This document shows, piece after piece, positions 1-7,123 of a DNA stretch of 8,142 nucleotides. The notes under the pieces are model-generated. The model saw only the letters and a program-made list of their open reading frames with translations. It ran no database searches and had not been told where the DNA came from. The stretch comes from Allobrachymonas sp. (GTDB lineage Bacteria > Pseudomonadota > Gammaproteobacteria > Burkholderiales > Burkholderiaceae_C): assembly GCA_012036375.1 (NCBI GenBank), contig JAAUOI010000122.1, forward strand, positions 1-8,142, written 5' to 3'. Each line of letters opens with the position of its first letter. The stretch's first letter is position 1. A program made the position numbers and the translations under genes.

Positions 1-1071
1 AGAGGTAGTGGAAAGCATCCAAGGCTTCTTTATCGGTGATGCCCACATATTCTGCGCGTTGCAATATCAGCCAACGCCATGCATGCTCAGGACCACGCCG
101 GGGTAATCGAGGCCAGCGCTGATTGAATGCGTCTCGATGATTTGACCATTGTCGTCTTGCAGCACATAGGTGCGGTTGCCATGCAATACGCCGGGTTGGC
201 CGCGCTGGATGGAGGCGCTGTGTTTGCCAGAATCCAAGCCTTCTCCGGCGGCTTCTACACCGATTAAGCGTGTATTTTCAAACGGAATGTAGGGATGAAA
301 AATCCCCATCGCATTGCTGCCGCCGCCTACGCAGGCAATCACCGCATCGGGCTGCTTCTCCGCTGCACCTAAATGCTTAGGCATTTGCTCAATGCATTCC
401 TTGCCAATAATGCTTTGAAAATCGCGCACCATCATCGGATAAGGATGCGGCCCAGCCACGGTGCCGATAATGTAGAAAGTGTTGTCCACATTCGCCACCC
501 AATCGCGCATGGCTTCATTCAGCGCATCTTTGAGCGTTTTGCTGCCTGACTCGACGGGGACGACGGTTGCGCCTAAGAGCTTCATGCGATAGACGTTGGG
601 CGATTGGCGCTTCACATCGACGCTGCCCATGTAGACCACGCATTCGAGGCCATAACGGGCGCAAATCGTCGCAGTGGCCACGCCATGCTGGCCAGCGCCA
701 GTCTCGGCGATCACGCGCGGTTTGCCCATGCGCTTGGCGAGCAACGCTTGGCCGATGGTGTTGTTGATTTTGTGAGCGCCGGTGTGATTCAAATCTTCGC
801 GCTTCAAATAGATTTGCGCGCCGCCCATCTCACGGCTCATGCGAGCGGCATGGTAAATCGGCGAAGGCCGGCCAACGAAATGCGCCAGCTCATAGTTGAA
901 TTCACGGATGAATTCAGGATCGTTTTGGTAATGCGCATAAGCCTCTTTCAGCTCTTCAATCGCAAAAGACAAGGTTTCGGAGACGAAATTGCCGCCGTAT
1001 TTGCCGAAGTGACCGGCGGCATCCGGATATGCATAAGGTTTCACAGCTTTAACTCTTGGAGAGGAGTTCAT
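1..1071 (-). CDS. trpB: Tryptophan synthase beta chain, 3'-partial and frameshifted as read
   Basis: The enzyme condenses indole with L-serine to give L-tryptophan, with PLP as cofactor; in the cell it works as an alpha2beta2 complex with TrpA. Numbering from the ATG at 1071, the PLP lysine lies in HTGAHKINN (K101), the catalytic glutamate in ETGAGQHG (E123), and the phosphate-binding loop is GGGSNA (249-254). The frame could be opened further upstream to 1161, but those residues overlap trpF and do not look like TrpB, whereas MNSSPRVKAVKPYAYPDAAGHFG does. The start overlaps the trpF end by 23 bp and no strong Shine-Dalgarno is visible, so translation is probably coupled. Near base 93 a G appears to be missing: the frame ends at base 67, while the shifted frame reads GPEHAW and then RAEYVGITDKEALDAFHYL to the window edge. 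A second disturbed patch lies at about 59-76. The C-terminus is outside the window. Confidence 0.93.
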
Positions 1072-1780
1072 CGGCTCGGCGCACAGCCGCGATGAACTGA
1101 TTGATCTTTTCCGGGCTCTTGAGTCCTTTTTGCGTCCCACCTTGGGGAGCGTCCAGCTCAACGCCCGAGCTCACATCCACGGCCCAAGGCCGCACGCGAT
1201 CAATCGCCTCGCCGACGTTTGCTGGTGAGAGTCCACCAGACAAAACGATCCGAGAGCTTGCGTTTATTGTGGGATGTGACCACGGAAGGGCTGTCCAATC
1301 AAAAGTCTTGCCACCACCGCCATAACCCTCCACATGGGCATCCACCAAAATGGCTTGGGCTGCGTGGTAATCTTCACTGAATTTTACCAAGTCAAAGCCC
1401 GCTTCGCCGCCCAGCGGAATTCGGGCGGCTCGCATGAAGGGCATGCCAGCTGCTGCGCAATGCGCAGGGCTCTCATCGCCATGAAATTGCAGTAAATAAG
1501 AGCCAAATTGGCCACTCGCCGGCATAGAATCTGCGCGGAGTGCTATTAAATTAGGAGTGTCTTGATTGACCAGTAGCAGCACTGGCGTGACGAATACCGG
1601 CAAGCGCTGCGCCAATTCCACTGCCCTAGCCAAGCTCACCGCCCGTGGGCTTTTCTCATACAGCACAAAACCAATCGCATCCGCGCCCGCCTGCACCGCC
1701 GCGTCTACATCTGCCTCGCGCGTGAGGCCGCAGATTTTGATGCGCGTGCGGTGAGGGTTTTTCAAAGGGGTATCAGCCAT
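1049..1780 (-). CDS. trpF: Phosphoribosylanthranilate isomerase
   Basis: This cytosolic TIM-barrel enzyme performs the Amadori rearrangement of N-(5'-phosphoribosyl)anthranilate in tryptophan synthesis. Visible signatures over 243 residues are RIKICGLT with the catalytic Cys (C17), QFHGDE (98-103), LVDA with the general-acid Asp (D147), the GGLSPANV phosphate-binding loop (182-189) and AVDVSSGVE (200-208). The ATG at 1780 is preferred to an upstream TTG at 1792: GAGA at 1790-1787 gives a fair ribosome site, and the ATG overlaps the serC stop as ATGGCTGA, typical of translational coupling. The stretch from residue 73 to about 96, between LLLVN and LLQFHGDE, is some 7-8 residues longer than I expect for this family. 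It is encoded by a copy of the dispersed repeat found elsewhere in the window. The frame is intact. Confidence 0.95.
   Translation of the reverse strand: MADTPLKNPHRTRIKICGLTREADVDAAVQAGADAIGFVLYEKSPRAVSLARAVELAQRLPVFVTPVLLLVNQDTPNLIALRADSMPASGQFGSYLLQFHGDESPAHCAAAGMPFMRAARIPLGGEAGFDLVKFSEDYHAAQAILVDAHVEGYGGGGKTFDWTALPWSHPTINASSRIVLSGGLSPANVGEAIDRVRPWAVDVSSGVELDAPQGGTQKGLKSPEKINQFIAAVRRADELLSKS
1494..1563 (+). repeat. Dispersed repeat, copy A (in frame inside trpF)
   Basis: The 40-bp core at 1519-1558 starts CCGGCATA and contains GAGTGCTATTAAATTAGGAGT-like sequence. It aligns without gaps to copy C (33 of 40 identical by eye) and copy B (31 of 40). The 5' flank, with GCCAAATTGGCC, also resembles the other copies. 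It lies on the strand opposite to trpF, so trpF reads its reverse complement as residues 73-96, without a stop and without loss of frame. The ends are approximate. Confidence 0.8.
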
Positions 1781-2857
1781 GCGATTTCTCAAACTCAGCC
1801 AGATAGCTCACCAAGGCTTGCACGCCAGCCAATGGCATTGCGTTATAAATGCTCGCTCGCAATCCGCCCACGCTACGATGGCCTTTGAGTTGGAGCAAAC
1901 CGCGCTCATCTGCGCCTTTTAAAAAAGGGTGCGTAGTGCTTTTCATCGGGCAAGAAGAAAGGCACATTCATGCGTGAGCGGAATTCTTTTTGCACTTTTG
2001 GTTGTGTAGAAACTCGACGCATCCAGCGCATCGTAGAGCAGGGCGGCTTTGGCAGCGTTATGCGCCTCCATCGCAGTCAAGCCACCGCGCTTTTTTCAGC
2101 CATTCAAACACCAAGCCCGCAATGTAAATCGCATAAGTCGGCGGGGTGTTGTACATCGAATCCGCTTTGCCTTGCACCGCGTAATTGAACACATCCGGCG
2201 TGGTCGGCAAAGCGCCGCCCAACAAGTCTTCTCGCACGATCACAATGGTCAAACCCGCCGGACCAATATTTTCTGCGCCCCGCCGAAGATCAGGCCATAT
2301 TTCGACACATCCATCGGCCGCGACAGAATCATTGACGACACATCGCTCACCAACAGGCGGTCGCCCACATCTGGCGCGCCCGCAAACTCCACGCCATCAA
2401 TCGTTTCGTTCTGGCAAATGTGTACGTAAGCCGCTTGCTCGCTGAGTTGCCAAGTTTCAGGCGAAGGAATGTGCGTGAAGCCCGCCGTTTTGGAAGACGC
2501 CGCAATATTCACCTTCGCAAACTTCGCCGCTTCCTGCGCCGATTTCTCGCTCCAAGTGCCTGTAACCACAACGTCAATCTCGCATTTCCCGCGCAGCATA
2601 TTCATTGGTACAATCGCGTTTTCTCCCAAGCCGCCGCCTTGCAGAAAAATCACGCGGTAATTCGCCGGAATCGCTAGCAGTTCGCGCAAATCGGCCACCG
2701 CCCGCTCATAAATCCCAATAAATTCCGGCCCCCGATGGCTCATCTCCATCACGCTCATGCCACTGCCTTGCCAATCAAGCATTTCTTCTGAAGCTTGCTG
2801 CAACACTTCTTGCGGCAACATCGCAGGGCCGGCGCTGAAATTATGAACACGGGGCAT
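1773..2857 (-). CDS. serC: Phosphoserine aminotransferase, frameshifted four times as read
   Basis: SerC is a PLP enzyme that converts 3-phosphohydroxypyruvate and glutamate to phosphoserine; it also acts in the DXP-dependent route to pyridoxal phosphate. The start at 2857 (MPRVHNFSAGPAMLP) has AAGGAAA about 8 nt upstream. Visible signatures are HNFSAGPA, QGGG (73-76), W102 and the PLP lysine in GGAQK (K196). No single frame covers the gene: the frame breaks just after K196 (AAAA at 2272-2269, one A short), near 2090 (an extra G beside A6), at 1999-1996 (one A too many) and at 1926-1921 (one T too many). Joining the frames restores SMYNTPPTYAIYIAGLVFEWLK, the FRSRMNVPFFLPDEK stretch and LLQLKGHRSVGGLRASIYNAM, for about 360 residues, the normal SerC length. 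Conservation in every frame argues for sequencing indels, but a recent pseudogene cannot be excluded from this sequence alone. Confidence 0.9.
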
Positions 2858-3001
2858 CGAAATTTCCTTGTGAATGAGAGTATGAGGACGAGTGATTGAT
2901 TATCTGCGCATCTGCTTTTGCCAAGGCGATGATTTGCCAATTCAAGCTTCGGCGCCCAACGAGGTGGTCAAAAAAATTAGCGGTCAAAAAAGGCTGCTTG
3001 G
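2858..3001. other. Divergent intergenic region, serC side
   Basis: This AT-richer gap separates serC (minus) from the rpoD promoter (plus). It should contain the serC-trpF-trpB promoter, but I see no convincing minus-strand -35/-10 pair. TTGACC hexamers occur on the minus strand at the two GGTCAAAAAA repeats, without a matching -10 at 16-18 bp. The serC ribosome site AAGGAAA lies next to the start codon. No gene is supported here. Confidence 0.5.
2966..2991 (+). repeat. Tandem-spaced direct repeat GGTCAAAAAA
   Basis: GGTCAAAAAA occurs at 2966 and again at 2982, 16 bp apart, immediately upstream of the extended -10 element at 3000-3007. The A-tracts lie where an UP element or activator would sit relative to a start near 3014. 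A role is inference only. Confidence 0.45.
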
Positions 3002-3014
3002 TATAATCCATGTA
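2979..3014 (+). promoter_or_regulatory. Extended -10 sigma-70 promoter upstream of rpoD
   Basis: TGGTATAAT at 2999-3007 is a perfect extended -10 element (TGnTATAAT). The -35 region at the normal distance (about 2979-2984, AGCGGT) is poor, as is common for extended -10 promoters. The start would be near 3014, giving rpoD a leader of about 210 nt, or starting a separate short transcript that ends at the hairpin at 3158-3210. Confidence 0.65.
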
Positions 3015-3226
3015 ACAGCAAATCAAGTGCGACAGCAGCACCTCCGTAGGCAACAGGGATTTCTCCCACTGACTCTAGCGTCAAATGCCTCACACGCAAG
3101 GACTGCACACCAAATGTTCGCCCACACCACTTGGCTTGCTCCATCTCGCTCTACCGTGCGCCATGTTGCTTTTGGTTTCACAGCCAAAGCATGGTGCTCT
3201 TTTGATTTTTCATCCTAGGTGTTCGC
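3014..3226 (+). promoter_or_regulatory. Long rpoD leader or small RNA candidate
   Basis: No coding sequence is convincing between the predicted start and the rpoD ATG. The segment holds a small hairpin, GGGATTTCTCCC (around 3056-3067), and ends with the terminator-like hairpin at 3158-3197. AGCACC at 3037-3042 is complementary to GGTGCT at 3193-3198, so the 5' end could compete for the 3' arm of that hairpin. I do not recognise a known riboswitch or 6S RNA signature. The rpoD ribosome site is AGG at 3217-3219, 7 nt before the ATG. Confidence 0.4.
3158..3210 (+). terminator. Terminator-like hairpin before rpoD
   Basis: GCGCCAT (3158-3164) pairs with ATGGTGC (3191-3197), and GCTTTTGG (3168-3175) pairs with CCAAAGC (3184-3190) with one bulged T. 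An 8-nt loop closes the stem and GTT bulges on the 5' side. The T-rich TCTTTTGATTTTT follows at 3198-3210. The hairpin ends only 16 nt before the rpoD start codon region, so it would be an attenuator for rpoD or the 3' end of a small RNA. Confidence 0.55.
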
Positions 3227-5444
3227 ATGCCAACTAAAACTCCCGCCAAAGCGCCCGCTCAAGCCGTGACCAAAGCCGCAGTCAAAGAAGACCCCAAAAA
3301 AGCAGCTGCCCAAGCTGCCAAAGCGCCTGCTAAAGCAGCCGCCAAGCCTGAGCCTGCCAAAAAATGGGAGCCAAGCGCGGCCCCAAACCAAAAGGCAGTA
3401 TCAACACTGAAGAGCCCTCTTTGGAAGATCTTGAGGATTTGCATGACGCAGAGCCAGCGCCGGCCGTACAAGTCGGCGAAGATGGCGAGAAGATCAAGCC
3501 ACTTCGCATGAAGCTGTCCAAGGCCAAAGAACGCGCCTTGATGAAAGAGTTTGGTTTGGATGAAACCGTGCTCTCCGAAGAAGATTTGGCCAAGCGCCGC
3601 GTGCGCCTCAAGGCCCTGATCAAACTCGGCAAAACGCGTGGTTATTTAACCCATGCCGAGATCAACGATCATTGCCCGACAAGCTGGTTGATGCTGAAAC
3701 CCTGGAAGTCGTGTATTCGCTGCTCAACGACATGGGCATTGCCGTCTATGAGCAAACACCCGATGCTGAAACTCTTCTGCTCAACAACAACGCACCCACT
3801 GCCGCCAGCGAAGAAGAAGCGGAAGAAGAGGCCGAGGCTGCGTTGTCCACCGTGGACTCTGAATTTGGCCGAACGACTGACCCCGTGCGCATGTACATGC
3901 GCGAGATGGGCACGGTGGAGCTGCTCACGCGCGAAGGCGAGATTGAGATTGCCAAGCGCATCGAAGGCGGCCTCAATGCGATGATGGAATCCATCTCGCA
4001 CAGCCCGGCCACGATCCAAGAAATCTTCAACATGATGACGGAAGTGCAAGACAAAAAAGTCTTGATTTCTGCCGTTGTGGATGGTTTCTCCAATCCCAAT
4101 GCAGCTGATGACTTTGTGGCTGAAGAAGATTTCGACGAATATGACGACAGCGAAGGCGATGAAGAAGCCAAGGCCAACAAAGCCATGACCAAGCGCCTCG
4201 AAGAGCTGAAAGCCGAAGCCTTCACCCGCTTTGAAGTCATTCGCGGCCATTTTGAAAAGCTCCACAAAGCCTACGACAAAGAAGGCTACGGCACACCTGC
4301 TTATGTCAAAGCGCAAAAAGCCGTCACTGACGAGCTGATGCTCATTCGCTTTACCGCCAAAACCATTGAACGCCTATGCGAGATGGTGCGCGGCCAAGTG
4401 GCGGATGTGCGCAAAATTGAGCGCGAGTTGCGCAAGATCATCGTGGAAAAATGCGGCTTCCCACAGGATCAATTCGTGGCGCTCTTCTCAGGTCGCGACA
4501 AAATGGGCAACAAGGTCAAGAGCCACTTGCTCGATTTGAAGTGGATTGAAGCGCAATCCAAAGCTGGCAAGCCTTGGAGCACCACCATGGGACGCTACAT
4601 TCCGCCCGTGCAAGAGTTCCAGCAAAAGCTCGTTGACTTGCAATCGCGCGTGGTCGTACCGCTCGAAGATTTGAAAGACATCAACAAGCGCATGAATGAT
4701 GGCGAGCGTAGCTCACGCCATGCGAAAAAAGAAATGATCGAGGCCAACCTGCGCCTGGTGATTTCGATTGCCAAAAAATACACCAATCGCGGCTTGCAGT
4801 TTCTTGACTTGATTCAAGAGGGCAATATCGGCCTGATGAAAGCGGTGGATAAATTTGAATACCGCCGGGGCTACAAATTCTCTACCTATGCAACATGGTG
4901 GATTCGCCAAGCCATCACGCGAAGCATCGCCGATCAGGCGCGCACGATCCGTATCCCTGTTCACATGATCGAAACCATCAACAAGATGAACCGCATCAGC
5001 CGCCAGCATTTGCAGGAATTCGGCTTCGAGCCCGATGCTGCGCTCTTGGCTGAGAAGATGGAAATTGCGGAAGACAAAATCCGCAAGATCATGAAAATCG
5101 CCAAGGAGCCGATCAGCATGGAAACGCCAATTGGCGACGATGACGACAGTCACTTGGGCGATTTCATCGAAGACAGCGCCAACACCGCCCCAATTGAGGC
5201 GGCCATGCAAGCGGGCCTGCGCGATGTGGTCAAAGACATTTTGGACGGGCTCACGCCGCGCGAAGCCAAAGTGCTGCGCATGCGTTTTGGTATCGAGATG
5301 TCCACCGACCACACGCTGGAAGAGGTGGGCAAACAATTTGACGTGACGCGCGAGCGCATCCGCCAAATTGAAGCCAAAGCTTTGCGCAAACTCAAGCATC
5401 CATCGCGATCAGACAAGCTGCGCAGCTTTGTGGATAACCAGTAA
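3227..5444 (+). CDS. rpoD: RNA polymerase sigma factor RpoD (sigma-70), two apparent frameshifts
   Basis: This is the primary sigma factor, which directs core RNA polymerase to housekeeping promoters. The rebuilt protein is about 739 residues. It has an Ala/Lys/Pro-rich tail (about 1-46), an RGPKPKG motif, region 1.1 (MKEFGLDETVL to NDMGIAVYEQTPD), region 1.2 starting at DPVRMYMREMG (about 220), and an acidic non-conserved insert (EEDFDEYDDSEGDEE). Region 2 runs from NLRLVISIAKKYTNRG (about 508) through the -10-binding WWIRQAITRSI segment, and region 4 from LTPREAKVLRMRFG (about 676) with the -35-binding helix-turn-helix TLEEVGKQFDVTRERIRQIE. Reading requires one extra A in the A6 run at 3359-3364 and one extra T at 3672-3673 (GATCAT(T)TGCCCGAC restores DHLPDKLVDAE). 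From 3674 on the frame is clean. As the gene is essential, the breaks are probably sequence errors. No dnaG lies upstream. Confidence 0.95.
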
Positions 5445-5460
5445 TTGCCTACTTTGCAGT

Positions 5461-5491
5461 GACTTTTAAACTCTTTTTTTTAAGTCTTTTT
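5461..5491 (+). terminator. Weak rpoD terminator candidate
   Basis: GACTT at 5461-5465 pairs with AAGTC at 5482-5486, with an inner AAA/TTT pairing (5468-5470 with 5477-5479) across a TT/TT mismatch, followed by five Ts. It starts 16 bp after the rpoD stop. The stem is AT-rich and weak, and its 3' arm merges with the left flank of repeat copy B. Confidence 0.4.
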
Positions 5492-5541
5492 GGCATTTAC
5501 CCGGCGTAGGATCTGCGTCAAGTGCTATTGAATTTATAGTA
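5475..5541 (+). repeat. Dispersed repeat, copy B (intergenic)
   Basis: The core at 5501-5540 begins CCGGCGTAGGATCTGCG and continues AGTGCTATTGAATTTATAGT. It matches copy A at 31 of 40 positions without gaps. The copy lies between the rpoD terminator candidate and the methyltransferase start, ending 20 bp before the ATG. Its end, TATAGT (5535-5540), resembles a -10 element but no good -35 is seen. Confidence 0.75.
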
Positions 5542-5560
5542 ATCGAGGGCGGTGAAACCT

Positions 5561-7042
5561 ATGGATTCCATCAGCAGCTACGACCTTGTTCCCTACGAGA
5601 GCTATCCGTTCGCGCATCTGCACCCAGCCCGGCTGGCGGCCACAGCGCAGTTGCGCGGCATGCCGCCTCCGCCCGTGCATACGGCGCGGGTGCTTGATTT
5701 GGGCTGTGGTTCTGGCGGCCACGTGATCGCGCTGGCGGGCTTTTATCCGCAGATGAAACTGGTGGGTGTAGATTTGGCGGCGGGTCAAATTGAGCAGGGC
5801 AATGCGCGGATTCGCGAGCTGGGTTTGCGCAATGTCAGCTTGCATGCGGGCAATTTAGCTGTTGGTCTGCCCGAGGGTGCTTTAATGTCTTCGCAAGGCT
5901 TTCATCACCAGTTTGACTATATTCTTTGCCAAGGCGTGTATTACGTGGTGCCCGAGGCGGTGCGCAGCGGGATTTGGAAGCTGCTGCAAATGCATCTTGC
6001 GCCTAGCGGCATCGCGCATATCAGCTTCAACACCTATCCCGGCTGGAAGCTACGTGAAGTGGCGCAGGATTTTGCGCAGTTTCATGCTGCGCCAGAAAGC
6101 CCGGGCGCGGCGCAAGAGCAACGCGTGCGAGAAGGCTTGGCGCAAATCGCAGCTCTGAGCCCGTTGCACGCCCAGGGCCTGACTGCAGGTTATGGCCTGA
6201 GCTTGAGAGCCGAAGCTCAGCTTGCCTCCCAATCATTGCCCGGCCTGTTATTTCACGAATTCCTTTCGGGCGACAATCAGCCTTTGTATTTTCAGCAGAT
6301 GAACCAAGCGGCTCAGGCGGCAGGCTTTTTCTACCTTTGCGAGGCAGGTTTGCCCGATGCATGGCCGGCTCGCGTGGGTGTCGCAGGCCAGCCTTTGTAT
6401 GCCCTGGCAGCAGGCAATGCACTCAAATTCGAGCAATACTTGGACTTCGCCATGGCTCGCACCTACCGCAACAGTTTGTGGGTCAGGCCAGAAGTGGCCA
6501 ATCGTGTGCAAAACGCCCTGAACACTTGGCCCGATCAAGCGCTGCACGGCTTGCAATTGCCAGCAGATCTTTCGCTCGGCCAATCCGGCACAGACGCTCA
6601 AGCAGCCTTTCTAACGGCGCAAGGGACATCGTTTCAAGTCCCGGTAGCCCAGGCTGGCATATTACATGCGCTTGTGAAAAAGCCAAGCCAGACTTTGTGG
6701 ATGTCGGCCACGAGCCTACTCGATGCGTTCCCAGATTGTGCTGCCTTGCTGCACGAATGTGTTTTGCGCGGTTTGGTGGGCGCTTGGCATGAGCCCCCCA
6801 GTCTCTCCATGCTCAAGCCCTTGGAAGCGCCCGCATGGCTGCGCTTAGAGGCGCTTCGCCAGGCCAGCCGCTATTTGCCCACGATTTGGCATCAAGCCGT
6901 GGGTCTGTCTGTGCAGGACAGGCAGTTGCTAGCCGCCTGTGATGGTCAAATCAGTGCACAAAGTCTGATGCAGCGCGACGCGAGTTGGCAAAGCAAGCTT
7001 GTCTTGTTTGAGCGTCAAGGCTGGATTCGGCCTGCCCAGTGA
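5561..7042 (+). CDS. Class I SAM-dependent methyltransferase with methyltransferase regulatory domain (PKMT-like)
   Basis: The 493-residue protein has an N-terminal Rossmann methyltransferase domain: motif I VLDLGCGSGG (44-53), acidic motif VGVDLA (D71), then FDYILCQGVYYVVP (118-131) and LAPSGIAHISFNTYPGW. A methyltransferase regulatory-domain pattern follows (LFHEFLSGDNQPLYF, about 230-244, to FFYLCEAGLPD), then EQYLDFAMARTYRNSLWV (291-308) and a C-terminal winged-helix-like end. The YPFAHLHPARL opening and this layout match the family that includes rickettsial outer-membrane-protein lysine methyltransferases. The substrate here is unknown; protein lysine methylation is inference. No signal peptide or membrane segment is seen. 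The ATG at 5561 is preferred (GGTGA 5 nt upstream); GTG at 5552 would add three residues. The frame is intact, unlike most neighbours. Confidence 0.88.
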   Translation: MDSISSYDLVPYESYPFAHLHPARLAATAQLRGMPPPPVHTARVLDLGCGSGGHVIALAGFYPQMKLVGVDLAAGQIEQGNARIRELGLRNVSLHAGNLAVGLPEGALMSSQGFHHQFDYILCQGVYYVVPEAVRSGIWKLLQMHLAPSGIAHISFNTYPGWKLREVAQDFAQFHAAPESPGAAQEQRVREGLAQIAALSPLHAQGLTAGYGLSLRAEAQLASQSLPGLLFHEFLSGDNQPLYFQQMNQAAQAAGFFYLCEAGLPDAWPARVGVAGQPLYALAAGNALKFEQYLDFAMARTYRNSLWVRPEVANRVQNALNTWPDQALHGLQLPADLSLGQSGTDAQAAFLTAQGTSFQVPVAQAGILHALVKKPSQTLWMSATSLLDAFPDCAALLHECVLRGLVGAWHEPPSLSMLKPLEAPAWLRLEALRQASRYLPTIWHQAVGLSVQDRQLLAACDGQISAQSLMQRDASWQSKLVLFERQGWIRPAQ

Positions 7043-7059
7043 TCCCATACGTATGGGAT
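7042..7059. promoter_or_regulatory. Perfect 18-bp palindrome, candidate operator
   Basis: ATCCCATACGTATGGGAT is a perfect inverted repeat without spacer. It starts on the last base of the methyltransferase stop codon and lies 65 bp before the response regulator ATG. No T-tract follows it, so it looks more like a dimer binding site than a terminator. Autoregulation by the downstream regulator is a guess. Confidence 0.6.
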
Positions 7060-7072
7060 TTCGCGCCTTGGC

Positions 7073-7121
7073 TTGGCTGCAGGGCTACTCAGCCAGCGCT
7101 CTTGCCACTATGCTCGTGGCA
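7073..7121 (+). promoter_or_regulatory. Two hairpins in the response regulator leader
   Basis: TTGGCTG (7073-7079) pairs with CAGCCAG (7090-7096), and TGCCAC (7103-7108) pairs with GTGGCA (7116-7121). The second hairpin ends 2 nt before the ATG at 7124 and covers the place where a ribosome site would be; no clear Shine-Dalgarno is present. This could limit translation initiation, but short stems of this size also occur by chance. Confidence 0.35.
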
Positions 7122-7123
7122 CG

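Noticed and set aside
604..1095. Plus-strand open frame of 163 codons across trpB
   Set aside because: It is antisense to conserved TrpB active-site sequence and shows no recognisable protein features.
1453..1467. Palindrome CTGCGCAATGCGCAG inside trpF
   Set aside because: It is short, lies in well-conserved coding sequence, and occurs once; no regulatory role can be argued.
2858..2960. Minus-strand promoter for serC using TTGGCA near 2930
   Set aside because: The only -10-like sequence, GATAAT, is 14 bp away, too close for a normal sigma-70 promoter, and the hexamer at 16 bp is a poor match.
3014..3205. Identification of the rpoD leader as 6S RNA
   Set aside because: The length is similar, but I do not see the long closing stem and central bubble expected of 6S RNA.
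2892..3218. Open frame of 108 codons across the serC-rpoD gap
   Set aside because: No ribosome site or recognisable family; it crosses the promoter and the terminator-like hairpin, and its composition looks non-coding.
3359..3674. Programmed frameshifting in rpoD
   Set aside because: A-runs can slip, but two shifts in one essential gene plus similar breaks in three other genes are better explained by sequence errors; no stimulatory structure was seen.
3669..4316. Long minus-strand open frame of 215 codons antisense to rpoD
   Set aside because: The plus strand encodes unmistakable sigma-70 regions here; the antisense frame has no family resemblance and reflects codon bias of rpoD.
4713..5399. 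Second long minus-strand open frame of 228 codons antisense to rpoD regions 2-4
   Set aside because: It is a shadow of conserved sigma-factor codons, with no start context and no recognisable domain.
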